Part shown: positions 8,521-16,906 of the stretch, piece by piece | Numbering within the stretch: position 1 is the first letter of the stretch | How the letters are laid out: each line of letters begins with the position of its first letter | Source of the DNA: DATJZH01 sp052146815 | GTDB lineage: Bacteria > Actinomycetota > Actinomycetes > Streptosporangiales > Streptosporangiaceae | DNA: 64,000 nucleotides | Direction: 5' to 3' | Assembly: GCA_052146815.1 (NCBI GenBank) | Contig: JBKQMG010000192.1 | Location: 27,398-91,397, forward strand | Translations under genes and position numbers: made by a program | Notes under the pieces: generated by a model | Told to the model about the DNA's origin: nothing | What the model saw: the letters and a program-made list of their open reading frames with translations, nothing else | Database searches by the model: none

Positions 8521-9002
8521 AGTTCCTCGCGATCACCCTCATCGTGCACGCCCCCGACCCGATCACCGGGGTGCAGAAACCGACGACGGAACGGTTTCGG
8601 GAGGTCATCAGCAACGCCCAGCTGGCGGAGGAGCTGGGTTTCGACGGTTTCGGCGTCGGCGAGCGACATGAGCGCCCGTTCATTTCCTCCTCGCCGCCGG
8701 TCGTGCTGAGTCATGCGGCCGCGCTGACGTCGCGGATCCGGCTGTTCACGGCCGTGACGACGCTGAGCCTGCTCGACCCGGTCCGCGCCTACGAGGATTA
8801 CGCGACACTGTTCCAGTCCGACATCGCCCCGGTGCTGCGGCGCGACATCCCCGACCCGCCGTGGCCCGACGACCCGGCGCCCGAGCCCGCGCTCACCGCG
8901 TCAGCGCCGCCCGCGTCAGCGCGGCGCAGGCCGGCAGCAGTCGGGTCAGCGCCGCTTGAGTCAGCGCCGCTTGAGTCAGCGCCGCTTGAGTCAGCACAGT
9001 AA
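8517..9002 (+). CDS. LLM-class monooxygenase 3, internally deleted (probably inactive)
   Basis: The first 100 residues are a normal luciferase-like N-terminal half (MKFLAITLIVHAPDP, FDGFGVGERHERPF, SRIRLFTAVTTLSLLDPVRA). At YEDYATL, where the family continues with DHLSGGR and about 200 more barrel residues, the frame instead reads FQSDIAPVLRRDIPDPPW, which is the C-terminal tail normally found at the end of these proteins. So about 200 codons were removed in frame, leaving 161 residues against the usual 340-370. The tail then carries three SAPLE repeats. Its place inside the operon with intact ATGA coupling means it is still translated, perhaps only preserving coupling. A dominant role as a subunit cannot be excluded. 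Confidence 0.8.
   Translation: MKFLAITLIVHAPDPITGVQKPTTERFREVISNAQLAEELGFDGFGVGERHERPFISSSPPVVLSHAAALTSRIRLFTAVTTLSLLDPVRAYEDYATLFQSDIAPVLRRDIPDPPWPDDPAPEPALTASAPPASARRRPAAVGSAPLESAPLESAPLESAQ
8946..8990 (+). repeat. 15-bp in-frame tandem repeat, three exact copies (SAPLE)
   Basis: TCAGCGCCGCTTGAG occurs three times without change at 8946, 8961 and 8976, followed by a partial copy TCAGC. It encodes the pentapeptide SAPLE three times at the C-terminus of the deleted monooxygenase. Exact identity of copies, including third positions, points to recent slippage. Confidence 0.95.
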
Positions 9003-9014
9003 GGATTCGCCGCC

Positions 9015-10142
9015 ATGCCCCACACGCCGCTCGCCGTGCTCGATCTGGTGCCGATCTCCTTCGGCAGTACCGCCGCTGACGCGCTGCGCAACAGCATCGA
9101 CCTGGCCCGGCAGGCGGAGCGATTCGGCTACGCGCGTTACTGGTTCGCCGAGCACCACCTGAACCCCGGCGTGGCCGGTACCTCGCCCGCTGTCGTGCTC
9201 GCGCTGACCGCGGCAGCGACCCAGACCATCAGGATCGGGTCCGGCGCAGTCCAGCTCGGCCACCGGACCGCGCTGTCGGTGGTGGAGGAGTTCGGCCTTC
9301 TCGACGCCCTGCATCCGGGCCGCCTCGACCTCGGCCTGGGCCGCTCGGGCGGCCGGCCCAGCGAGCCGGGCAGCACGCCGGCGGCCGGCGCGACGCCGGT
9401 CGTGGACGGGCGGGCGCCGAACGGGCTGCGGATCCCGGCGCGGTACTCCCCCGAACGGCTGCTTCGCTCGCCGCGTTTCGAGCTGCAGAAGACCCTACTG
9501 CGACAGCCGGGCGCCCGGCCGCAGGACTACGCCGCGCAGATCGACGACATCCTGGCTTTGCTGAGCGGCACTTACCGCGCGGCGAACGGCGAGGAGGCGC
9601 ACATCGTCCCCGGTGAGGGGGCTGACATCCAGGTGTGGATCCTCGGCAGCAGCGGCGGTGCGAGCGCCCAGGTGGCCGGGGCCAACGGGCTGCGGTTCGC
9701 CTCGAACTACCACGTCAGCCCCGCCACCGTGCTCGAGGCCGCGGACGCCTACCGTGCCGCGTTCCGGCCGTCCGTCGAGCTCGACCAGCCTTACGTCAGC
9801 GTCTCCGCCGACGTCGTGGTCGCCCCGGACGAGGCGACGGCCAGGGAGCTGGCGACCGGCTACGGCCTGTGGGTGCGCAGCATCCGTTCCGGCGAGGGCG
9901 CGATCGCGTTCCCGACCCCGGACCAGGCCCGCGCGCACGTCTGGAGCGACGAAGACCGGACCCTGGTCGCCGACCGGGTCGAGACCCAGTTTGTCGGCTC
10001 CCCGAAGCAGGTCGCCGACCAGCTCGGACAGCTGCAGGAAGCAACGGGCGCTGACGAGCTGATCATCACCACGATTACTCACGACCACGCCGACCGGGTC
10101 AGGTCCTACGAGCTGCTCGCGCAGGAATGGGAGCGCAGATGA
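9015..10142 (+). CDS. LLM-class flavin-dependent oxidoreductase 4 (MsnO8-like)
   Basis: A 375-residue luciferase-like protein of the MsnO8/alkanal-monooxygenase-like group: opening LAVLDLVPISFGSTAADALR, AERFGYARYWFAEHHLNPG, TQTIRIGSGAVQLGHRTALSVVEEFGLLDALHPGRLDLGLGRSGG in pieces along the barrel, and C-terminal VGSPKQVADQL. The insertion between GLGRSGG and ERLLRSPRFELQ is longer than usual. AAGGA nine bases upstream supports the ATG. Twelve bases after the deleted monooxygenase and overlapping the reductase gene by 4 bp, it is the fourth gene of the operon. The substrate is unknown. Confidence 0.85.
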   Translation: MPHTPLAVLDLVPISFGSTAADALRNSIDLARQAERFGYARYWFAEHHLNPGVAGTSPAVVLALTAAATQTIRIGSGAVQLGHRTALSVVEEFGLLDALHPGRLDLGLGRSGGRPSEPGSTPAAGATPVVDGRAPNGLRIPARYSPERLLRSPRFELQKTLLRQPGARPQDYAAQIDDILALLSGTYRAANGEEAHIVPGEGADIQVWILGSSGGASAQVAGANGLRFASNYHVSPATVLEAADAYRAAFRPSVELDQPYVSVSADVVVAPDEATARELATGYGLWVRSIRSGEGAIAFPTPDQARAHVWSDEDRTLVADRVETQFVGSPKQVADQLGQLQEATGADELIITTITHDHADRVRSYELLAQEWERR

Positions 10143-10627
10143 ACGTCGCGATTGTCGTCGGAAACCCCAAGCCCCGGTCCCGGACCTGGCAGGCGGCTCA
10201 GCTGGTCGCTGAGAAGATCGCCGGCCGGCCGGCTGACCTGAGCGTGGACCTGGTCGACTTCGGCGCCGCCCTGCTGGACTGGCAGGACCAGCAGGTGGCT
10301 CAGACGATCAAAGACGTCGCGGCCAGCGACCTGCTGGTCGTCGCGAGCCCGACCTACAAGGCCACCTACACCGGGCTGCTGAAGCTGTTCCTGGACCGGA
10401 TCGCGGGAGGCGGCCTCGCCGGGGTAACCGCGGTACCGCTTATGCTCGGCGGCGACTGGCGGCATTCGCTGGCTGCGGACATGCTGCTCAAGCCGGTGCT
10501 GGTCGAACTGGGCGCGACCTGCCCGACCCGCGGGCTGTTCCTGACCGACTCCGATTACGCCCAGTCTCCGGTGCTCGATGCCTGGCTGGAGGCCTCCCGG
10601 CCCCAGCTCACCGCGCTCCTGGGCTGA
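10139..10627 (+). CDS. NAD(P)H-dependent FMN reductase (SsuE/MsuE type)
   Basis: A 162-residue flavodoxin-fold reductase. VVGNPKPRSRT is the phosphate-binding loop for FMN and ASPTYKATYTGLLKLFLDRI the second flavin-contacting motif of SsuE/MsuE/ArsH-like enzymes. It would reduce FMN with NAD(P)H and pass FMNH2 to the monooxygenases encoded just upstream. Start at 10139 chosen because GGGAGC lies at a proper distance and the ATG overlaps the previous stop; four upstream codons in frame are not needed. Last gene of the operon. Confidence 0.88.
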   Translation: MNVAIVVGNPKPRSRTWQAAQLVAEKIAGRPADLSVDLVDFGAALLDWQDQQVAQTIKDVAASDLLVVASPTYKATYTGLLKLFLDRIAGGGLAGVTAVPLMLGGDWRHSLAADMLLKPVLVELGATCPTRGLFLTDSDYAQSPVLDAWLEASRPQLTALLG

Positions 10628-10757
10628 CGATCCGCCGGGAAGCCGCCTGGCTGCCCGAAAAGCCAACTGCCTGCCCGAGCAGCCAGCTGCCGCGGGAAAC
10701 CCGCCGGCGCCGGGCCGGGCGGGCTGCCCAGTGCGGCTGAGATCACGGCCTGAGCCG

Positions 10758-11573
10758 CTAAGCCGCGGCGGGCCGGCGGACGTGCCGGCCGCGGGCCCAG
10801 GACCAGGTCCGGCCGGCGGCGTAGCAGAGAGCACCGAAGATGCCGACGAAGAAGCCGACGGGCCAGTCCGTGTCGTATGCCGCAATGATCGAGGCCCACA
10901 AGGTCAGCACCGAGATGAGCACGGAGAGCAGGACCGCCCGCAGCGGGCTCGCGGTGATCGAGCGGGCCGCGGCGGGCGGCCCGATCATGAGGCTGAAGAT
11001 CAGCAGCGCACCGACGACCGGCAGGGTCATGCTGGTGGCCAGGGCCACGATCACCAGGAAGCACAGCTCCATCCGGCCGCTGCGCACGCCGCGCGCCTCG
11101 CCCAGCTCGGGCATCAGCGAGTTCAGCATCAGCGGGCGGAAGAACACCATGGTGGCCGCCACGCAGATCAGGCCGCCGATGGCGATCGGCAGGATCTCGC
11201 TGGTGGAGACACCGAGTACTTCGCCGAACAGCAGCGAGAAAATCTCCGACGAGTACTCGACCGTGAAGCTGAGGAACAGCGCCCCGAGGCCGAGCATCAG
11301 CACGAGCACCAGGGCGGTGGCCACGTCGCTGCGGGCGCGGCGGCGCAGCCAGCCAATGGCGAGCGCGCCGGCCAGCGCGAACGCACCGAGGCCGACCAGC
11401 GTGCTGACGCCGATCAGGCTGGCTCCGGCGGCCCCGGCGAAGGCGCCCTGCGGGACCGCGTCGGCGACGAACGCCGCTCCGCGCAGGACCACGAAGAAGC
11501 CCACCACGCCGGCCACGATCGCGACGATGGTGCCCACGGCCAGGGCATTGACCAGGAACAGCGGGATCGTCAT
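10758..11573 (-). CDS. Metal ABC transporter permease (SitD/ZnuB-like)
   Basis: A 271-residue ABC-3 family permease with about eight hydrophobic helices, starting MTIPLFLVNALAVG and containing the family signatures RGAAFVADAVPQGAFAGAA and ALATSMTLPVVGALLIFSLMIGPPAAARS. It transports Mn2+ or Zn2+ across the cytoplasmic membrane together with the neighbouring permease, ATPase and binding protein. The frame is open for another 343 codons upstream, but that part is a shadow of the next gene; the ATG at 11573 overlaps the stop of the other permease gene by 4 bp. Last gene of the importer operon. Confidence 0.9.
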   Translation of the reverse strand: MTIPLFLVNALAVGTIVAIVAGVVGFFVVLRGAAFVADAVPQGAFAGAAGASLIGVSTLVGLGAFALAGALAIGWLRRRARSDVATALVLVLMLGLGALFLSFTVEYSSEIFSLLFGEVLGVSTSEILPIAIGGLICVAATMVFFRPLMLNSLMPELGEARGVRSGRMELCFLVIVALATSMTLPVVGALLIFSLMIGPPAAARSITASPLRAVLLSVLISVLTLWASIIAAYDTDWPVGFFVGIFGALCYAAGRTWSWARGRHVRRPAAA

Positions 11574-12466
11574 CGCGCGGCCGCCAGCTCGGTGCGCCTG
11601 GCCCGGCGGCGCCGGCCCACCGGCAGCTGCCCGAGCAGGTAGAACACGAAGACCAGGGCCACGACGAAGAAGCTGACCGGCCAGCCGGCGTGCTGCGGCG
11701 GCCAGGTAAAGCTGTCGTAGGAGAGCAGCACACCGAGCCAGGTGGCGGCCAGGCCGATGACCGCCGCCCACAGCATGGCCAGCCCCGGCCGGCTGGTCAG
11801 CCGAAGCGCGGTCGCAGCGGGCCCGACGAGCAGCGCCGTCGACAGGATGGTGCCGATGCTCAGAGCCGCCAGCGACACCGCGAGCGCGATGGCCAGCAGG
11901 CAGGCGAGGCCCACCATCCGTATCCGGATTCCGCGTGCGAACGCCAGCTCGGCGCTGACCGAGCTGAGCAGCAGCTGACGGTAGCCGAAGCCGATGATCG
12001 CCAGGGCCAGCGCGCTCAGCAGCACCACGGCCGGAATGATCGACGCGCTGATCGTGAACATCGAGCCGAACAGGATCGTGGTCGTGGCTCCGGTCGCATT
12101 CGTCGATGTCGAGTCCCAGTACAGGAACAGAGCGGCCAGGCCGAGTCCGGCGCCGCGGACGATGCCCGTCGCCAGGTCGCGGCCGCGCGGCTTGCGGATG
12201 CCGATCATGTCCATGATCCCCGCGGCGGCGACACCGGTGCCGGCGAAGCCCCAGAGCGGGCTGATGCCGATCAGGAACGAGCCCGATCCGCCGGTAACGC
12301 TGATATCGGCCAGCGCATGGCCGGCATAGGACTGGCCGCGCAGCACAGTAAAGCTGCCGACGACGCCGCAGACGATGGCCACCAGGCCACCGACGATCAG
12401 GGCCACGTGCACGGGCGAGCTGCTGAAGAAGCCGGGCGCGAAGATCGCGCCGGCGAGTCCGCTCAT
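11570..12466 (-). CDS. Metal ABC transporter permease (SitC/MntB-like)
   Basis: A 298-residue ABC-3 permease with eight to nine membrane helices. RGQSYAGHALADISVTGGSGSFL is the segment that normally contacts the ATPase (written here as part of a longer helix-loop), and LSIGTILSTALLVGPAATA the conserved late helix. It pairs with the 10758-11573 product as a heterodimer. Two non-identical permeases in one operon are typical of SitABCD/MntABCD manganese importers, whereas ZnuABC has one. Overlaps the ATPase gene by 4 bp. Confidence 0.9.
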   Translation of the reverse strand: MSGLAGAIFAPGFFSSSPVHVALIVGGLVAIVCGVVGSFTVLRGQSYAGHALADISVTGGSGSFLIGISPLWGFAGTGVAAAGIMDMIGIRKPRGRDLATGIVRGAGLGLAALFLYWDSTSTNATGATTTILFGSMFTISASIIPAVVLLSALALAIIGFGYRQLLLSSVSAELAFARGIRIRMVGLACLLAIALAVSLAALSIGTILSTALLVGPAATALRLTSRPGLAMLWAAVIGLAATWLGVLLSYDSFTWPPQHAGWPVSFFVVALVFVFYLLGQLPVGRRRRARRTELAAAR

Positions 12467-13443
12467 GACCGCTCTCGCGCGGCCACGGTGTGGGCGCCGG
12501 TGCCTGCGTCCGGCGGGACGGCCACGCCGTCGTCGCGGCCGGCCACGACCAGGATGCGGTCGTGCACGTTGATGACGTCGACGTGCTGGCCGTAGAGGGC
12601 ACTGAGCACCTCGGGCCGGACCACTTCGTCCGTGGTGCCGCTGGCTGCCCGGCCTCCCGCCATGTAGACGATCCGGTCCATGACCGGCAGCAGCGGGTTC
12701 ATGTCGTGCGCGGAGATCAGTACAGCGACCTGCTGCTGCCGGGCGATCCGGGCGAGCAGGTCGATGATTTCCTGCTCGCTGCGGATGTCGAGGTTGGCCA
12801 GCGGCTCGTCCAGGAGCAGCAGCCGGGGCGCACTGACCAGCGCGTGCGCGATCAGGACGCGCTGCTGCTCGCCGCCGGACAGGTTGCCGACCCGCTCGTC
12901 GGCGAACCTGCTGGCGCCGACCGCGCTCAGCATCTCGTCTACCTGCCGCCGGCGGCTGCGCGACGGCAGCGGGAAGCCGAGCCGGTGCCCGTCGATCCCG
13001 AGGCCCACCAGGTCACGAGCACGCACCGGCAGATCGGCGTCCAGCAGGATCTTCTGCGGCACGTACCCGATGTTGGCGCTGCGCGCGGAGCGCGGCGTTC
13101 CGGAAATGCGCACCTCACCGCGGGCCGTGGCCTGCAGGCCGAGGATGACCCGCAGCAGGGTGGTCTTGCCCGCCCCGTTGGAGCCGATGAGCCCGACGAA
13201 CTCGCCGCGGTCAATCGTGAACCGGACGTCGGCCAGCACATCCCGGCCGGACAGCCGCACGCTGACACCGTCGACGGCCAGGACTTCACTGCCCGCACTC
13301 ACCGCGCCGGCTGTACTGCCGTGGTTCGCCCGCTGGCCTGCGTCCTGCGCCTCAGTCCGGACCGCGGCCTGAGCAGCAGGGGGGCCGGCCGCCGGCTCGG
13401 CAGCGGGCTGGGCGGGTTTCCGGTCAGCCATTGTCCTGCCCAT
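12463..13443 (-). CDS. Metal ABC transporter ATP-binding protein
   Basis: A 326-residue ABC ATPase. Walker A GSNGAGKTT, signature LSGGEQQRVLIAHAL, Walker B LLLLDEPLANLD and H-loop SAHDMN are intact. The first 50 residues are Ala/Pro/Gln-rich and not part of the domain, so an internal start is possible, but no better start with a ribosome-binding site is evident. A C-terminal extension of about 50 residues (VDVINVHDRILVV) is shared with other actinobacterial metal importers. It energises the two permeases encoded downstream and is separated from the binding-protein gene by one base. Confidence 0.9.
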   Translation of the reverse strand: MGRTMADRKPAQPAAEPAAGPPAAQAAVRTEAQDAGQRANHGSTAGAVSAGSEVLAVDGVSVRLSGRDVLADVRFTIDRGEFVGLIGSNGAGKTTLLRVILGLQATARGEVRISGTPRSARSANIGYVPQKILLDADLPVRARDLVGLGIDGHRLGFPLPSRSRRRQVDEMLSAVGASRFADERVGNLSGGEQQRVLIAHALVSAPRLLLLDEPLANLDIRSEQEIIDLLARIARQQQVAVLISAHDMNPLLPVMDRIVYMAGGRAASGTTDEVVRPEVLSALYGQHVDVINVHDRILVVAGRDDGVAVPPDAGTGAHTVAARERS

Positions 13444-13444
13444 G

Positions 13445-14497
13445 TCAGAGCTTCTCGGTGGACACTTCGTCGGCGACTGCCTTGCGCAGTGCGTTGACCT
13501 CGGCGATCATCCAGGACTGGTAGGTGTAACCGGGGGTCGGCATGGTCTCGTAGACGCCGACCACCGGGATCCCGGCGTGCTGCGCCGCCGTCAGGAAAGA
13601 CTGGGTGACCGCGTCGACCACTTGCTGGTTGTAGAAAAAGACCCGCACCCGGTGCCTGGCGAAAAGATTATCTTGCAGCGAAACATACTGAGCGGGCAGG
13701 TCGACGCCGTTCATGACATCAGCCTGCAGGCCAAACGGGGTCAGGTCGCGGGTTCCGGCCGCCTGCAGCATGTAGTCCCCCACGGGCTCGGTCACCGCGA
13801 CCGGTGTGCCCCCGTAACGCGCCTTGAACGCCGCGATTGCCTTGCGCCACGGCTGCAGTGACGCGTCGAACCTGGCCAGGTTGGCGCGGAAGTAGCTTGC
13901 ATCCGCGGGCCGCAGCGCCGATAGGTCGGCGGCGAGCGCCTTCGCGACCGCCGGCATCGTGGCCGGCGAATACCACAGGTGCGGGTTCGGGGTGGAGTCC
14001 GGCAAATGCAGCAGCCTCTGGACGTCGATGACCTTGCGCTTGCTGTTCGGCGCGGCTGCCTCGATCTTGTTCATATAACTGTCGTAGCCCAGGCCGTTCT
14101 GCACGACGAGTTGCGCGGAGCTGATGACCTCGCTGATGCTCGCGCTGGCCTCGAAATCATGCGGGTCGGTGTTGGGGTTGCTCTCGACGGCGGTGACGCT
14201 GACGTACTTGCCGCCGAGCTGCGAAATGACGTTGGCGTACTCGTTCTCGGCGCCTACCGCGATAATGCGGCCATGGCCGGCGTCGGCGGTATCGGAGATC
14301 TTGATGGCTGAGCAGGCCGTGCCCAGCAGCGCGGCCGCCGCCAGGATCGCCACGACCGCAGACCCGCGGAGCGCAGACCCGCGGAGCGCAGACCCGCGGA
14401 GCACCGAGTGGCGCATGCCACCGCCCCGGACCGCAGGCCGCCGGATCGCCGACTCCTGGCCAGCGGAGTCCGGGGTCGTGCTCCTGCGGACACGCAT
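13445..14497 (-). CDS. Mn/Zn ABC transporter substrate-binding lipoprotein
   Basis: A 350-residue TroA/ZnuA-fold protein. Export signal: charged start, hydrophobic AVVAILAAAALLGTAC and a cysteine; the lipobox is imperfect (G at -3). Metal-site motifs: DPHDFEAS and NPHLWYSP give two histidines; the third ligand position reads TEPVGDYM, so glutamate replaces the usual third histidine, as in the Mn-type proteins PsaA/MntC; FYNQQVVDAVT may supply the last aspartate. This favours manganese over zinc (inference). There is no His-rich loop as in ZnuA. It is the first gene of the four-gene importer operon, behind a possible Zur-like operator. RGSAL repeats precede the signal. Confidence 0.85.
   Translation of the reverse strand: MRVRRSTTPDSAGQESAIRRPAVRGGGMRHSVLRGSALRGSALRGSAVVAILAAAALLGTACSAIKISDTADAGHGRIIAVGAENEYANVISQLGGKYVSVTAVESNPNTDPHDFEASASISEVISSAQLVVQNGLGYDSYMNKIEAAAPNSKRKVIDVQRLLHLPDSTPNPHLWYSPATMPAVAKALAADLSALRPADASYFRANLARFDASLQPWRKAIAAFKARYGGTPVAVTEPVGDYMLQAAGTRDLTPFGLQADVMNGVDLPAQYVSLQDNLFARHRVRVFFYNQQVVDAVTQSFLTAAQHAGIPVVGVYETMPTPGYTYQSWMIAEVNALRKAVADEVSTEKL
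14358..14402. repeat. 15-bp in-frame tandem repeat, three copies (RGSAL)
   Basis: GCAGACCCGCGGAGC is present three times in a row at 14358, 14373 and 14388. On the coding (minus) strand it adds RGSAL repeats just before the hydrophobic core of the lipoprotein signal peptide, lengthening its charged N-region. Confidence 0.95.
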
Positions 14498-14560
14498 GGG
14501 TTCCCCTCGTCGGGCTGGCCGCTCGTTCCGGCGCGGCAGGTACCGGATCCTTATTGCAAA

Positions 14561-14575
14561 TGAAAACGGTAACCA
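14561..14575 (-). promoter_or_regulatory. Candidate Zur/Mur-type metal operator (weak)
   Basis: TGAAAAC-G-GTAACCA, 64 bp upstream of the binding-protein start, in an AT-richer patch. The left half TGAAAAC matches the half-site of actinobacterial Zur boxes (about TGAAAATGATTTTCA); the right half agrees at four of seven positions. Plausible because the genes downstream encode a metal importer, but not secure. Confidence 0.35.
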
Positions 14576-14617
14576 GTTTAGTCAGCACCGTCAACCTGAG
14601 GCACGAGGGGGCGCGTG

Positions 14618-15373
14618 ATGCGTTTCACCGACCAGACAGTGATCATCACCGGAGCCGCGGGCGGTCTCGGGTCGGCCATGGCGTCCGCGTTCGCCCGCGA
14701 AGGCGCGACGGTCGCCATCGTCGATCTGCCCGGCAGCCGCGGGGCGGAGATAGCCGACGAGATCAGCGCCTCGGGCGCGGCCGGGAGCGCCTTCTTCACC
14801 GCTTGCGACCTGGCTGACCTGACGCGCACGGCCTCGCTCATGGCTGACATCAGCGCCCGCACCGGCCGCGCCGATGTGCTGGTCAACAACGCGGCGATCT
14901 TTCCGCGCCGGGAAGTCGGCGACTACACGATCGGCGAGTGGCAGCTGGTCCAGCGGACGAACGTGGACGCGGCCTTCGTCTGCGCGCAGGCCGTGCTGCC
15001 CGAGATGCGGGCCGCAGGCTCCGGCCGGATCGTCAACGTCTCCAGCATCACGGTCTTCGGCGGAACGCCGTTCCTGGCACCGTACGTGACGTCCAAAGGT
15101 GCGCTGGTGGCACTGACCCGGGCGCTGGCCCGCGAATGCGGCGCCGACGGGATCACCGTGAACGCGGTAGCCCCCGGCGCGTTCCAGACTGCCGCGGAGG
15201 CCATCCATCCCAATCCGGCCGCATACAGCGCCTCAGTGCTGGAACGTCAGGCGGTCAAACGCCGCGGCATCCCGGCGGACGTCGCCAACGCCGTGCTCTT
15301 CCTCAGCGCTCCGGAGTCCTCGTTCATCACCGGCCAGCTACTGTGCGTGGACGGCGGCTGGGTCATGCACTGA
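14618..15373 (+). CDS. Short-chain dehydrogenase/reductase (FabG-like)
   Basis: A 251-residue classical SDR. TGAAGGLG is the Rossmann cofactor motif, the Asp at the end of beta-2 (VDLPG) favours NAD(H), NNAA is present, and the catalytic Ser-Tyr-Lys set is visible as SSIT, then YVTSK. The C-terminus has the family PGAFQT and ITGQLLCVDGG blocks. Start 14618 chosen over GTG 14615 because GAGGGGG sits six bases upstream. Its last 36 bp overlap the convergent glycosyltransferase gene. Substrate unknown; no functional neighbour explains it. Confidence 0.9.
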   Translation: MRFTDQTVIITGAAGGLGSAMASAFAREGATVAIVDLPGSRGAEIADEISASGAAGSAFFTACDLADLTRTASLMADISARTGRADVLVNNAAIFPRREVGDYTIGEWQLVQRTNVDAAFVCAQAVLPEMRAAGSGRIVNVSSITVFGGTPFLAPYVTSKGALVALTRALARECGADGITVNAVAPGAFQTAAEAIHPNPAAYSASVLERQAVKRRGIPADVANAVLFLSAPESSFITGQLLCVDGGWVMH

Positions 15374-16906
15374 GGCCAGCATGTCCCGCGGCGCGCGCAC
15401 GTTCCATGCCTGCGTCAGGCAGAGCAGGACCACGCCGACCGCCGCCCCGAGCAAGACCAGCGGCGACACGACAAACACGGCGAGATGATCGATCTTGGCC
15501 AGCACCGCGTTGGCTGGCGGCCAGGGATTGCCCGGCATGTTGGACAGTGATGCGAAGGTGAGTCTGGCCAGGACCAGCCAGTCCAGGCGCGAGGCCGGAT
15601 AGAGCACGAGCAGGCAGACGGCCATCGTGTCGTACCAGGGCAGCTGATAGGGCCAGAAGAACAGCCACGCCACGCTCAGCGCCAGAGCCGGGCGGATCGC
15701 CGGCCAGGACGACAGGCCCGGCGGCAGGCGGAGCATCAGCAGGACCGCGACCCCGAGGACCAGGACCGCCGCGATAATACCGAGGTGGGAGCCATGATGG
15801 CTCTGGACGTGGATGAAGAGCTGGTAGAAGTTGTCCGCGCTCGTGGTGTTCCGGCGGGCCAGGAGCGCCTTCACCGCAGGCAGCCCGAACCAGGCGTACG
15901 TGGGCACGAGCACAGCCAGCGCGCCGCCGGCCGCCGCGGCCAGCGCGCCCGGCGACCGGCGCAGTACCCAGGCCAGCGCGAGGGCGAAGAGCACGTAGTT
16001 GATCTTGATATCCGCGGCGAGGCCGAGCAGGGCGCCCGCGCCGAGCGCGTGCAGCGCCCGGGGCCGGAATGCGCCGGACTGCTCGCCCAGCACGATGAGA
16101 CCGAGCAGGCCGGCAGCAGCCGCCAGCACGTCCAGGTGACCGGCCGCAATCAGGTCCCACAGCAGCAGCGGGTTGAGCGTCCACAGCAGATGAGCGCGCA
16201 GCCGCATTACCGGCCGGGCCCGCAGCAGCCGGTCGAGGACTACCGCGACGAGACCGAACGCGAGCGCGTTCCACAGCTTCAGCCAGAACACGATCCGGGC
16301 CGGCAATGCCCCGCCCAGTTTCGCCGCGAGGAACTGCTCGATCGTCGCGGCTGGCCCGTAGACGCTGACATAGTGCTGCCATTTGTGCGGGATGGACGGC
16401 CCGAACGCCGGATGGGTGATCCGCAGATGGTAGGGCGTCATCACGTACGGGCTGTGGCCGAGCGCCATGATCCGGCCGTAGGCCGAATAGTCCAGTGCGT
16501 CGGTGGATCCGGCCGGCGGCAGCACCGCCAGCACCGTCACCACGAGGGCGGCCACAACGAGCAGAACGCGCAAATTCGGCTGCGCTCCGCGTTGCACGCA
16601 GACCAGGCCCGCAGCGACTCCGCCTCCGCCGAGCAGTGCGCTCACCCACAGGCCGCTGGTCACCAGCGCGGGCGGGACGTGCCTGATTTTCAGGCCCCAG
16701 GGCGCGCCGCCGGCGGGCATGACCAGATGTGGGAACATCCAGCTGGCCCGCAGCAAGCTCGCCGCGATCATGATCAGCAGGGCGGCCGTGAGTCCCCCGA
16801 TGGCGAGGCCGCCGAGGATGCGCGTGACCCGGTCTTGTCCGGCAGTGAGCCCCGAGGCGGGCAACGACCGGCTGGCAGGCTTAGCGCCACTGATCCTGCC
16901 GCTCAT
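15338..16906 (-). CDS. GT-C type polytopic glycosyltransferase (DUF2029/GT87-like), copy 1
   Basis: A 522-residue protein with about 12 membrane segments. The first periplasmic loop carries the acidic motif PPAGSTDALDYSAYGR, and SVYGPAATIEQFLAAKLGG plus FWPYQLPWYDT are conserved in polyprenyl-phosphate-sugar-dependent (GT-C) glycosyltransferases such as the mycobacterial mannosyltransferases. It probably transfers mannose or arabinose from a lipid-linked donor to a cell-envelope glycan on the outer face of the membrane. It is closely related over its whole length to the next gene (17091-18800), so the pair arose by tandem duplication. A 184-bp gap (16907-17090) separates them. Its 3' end overlaps the SDR gene. 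Confidence 0.8.
   Translation of the reverse strand: MSGRISGAKPASRSLPASGLTAGQDRVTRILGGLAIGGLTAALLIMIAASLLRASWMFPHLVMPAGGAPWGLKIRHVPPALVTSGLWVSALLGGGGVAAGLVCVQRGAQPNLRVLLVVAALVVTVLAVLPPAGSTDALDYSAYGRIMALGHSPYVMTPYHLRITHPAFGPSIPHKWQHYVSVYGPAATIEQFLAAKLGGALPARIVFWLKLWNALAFGLVAVVLDRLLRARPVMRLRAHLLWTLNPLLLWDLIAAGHLDVLAAAAGLLGLIVLGEQSGAFRPRALHALGAGALLGLAADIKINYVLFALALAWVLRRSPGALAAAAGGALAVLVPTYAWFGLPAVKALLARRNTTSADNFYQLFIHVQSHHGSHLGIIAAVLVLGVAVLLMLRLPPGLSSWPAIRPALALSVAWLFFWPYQLPWYDTMAVCLLVLYPASRLDWLVLARLTFASLSNMPGNPWPPANAVLAKIDHLAVFVVSPLVLLGAAVGVVLLCLTQAWNVRAPRDMLASVHDPAAVHAQ

Noticed and set aside
10758..12602. A 614-codon minus-strand open frame
   Set aside because: Only its last 271 codons are protein-like (metal permease); the rest is an out-of-frame shadow of the second permease and the ATPase.
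13445..14497. Automatic assignment as zinc-specific ZnuA
   Set aside because: The third histidine ligand and the His-rich loop are missing and the operon has two permeases, so a manganese-type importer is more likely.
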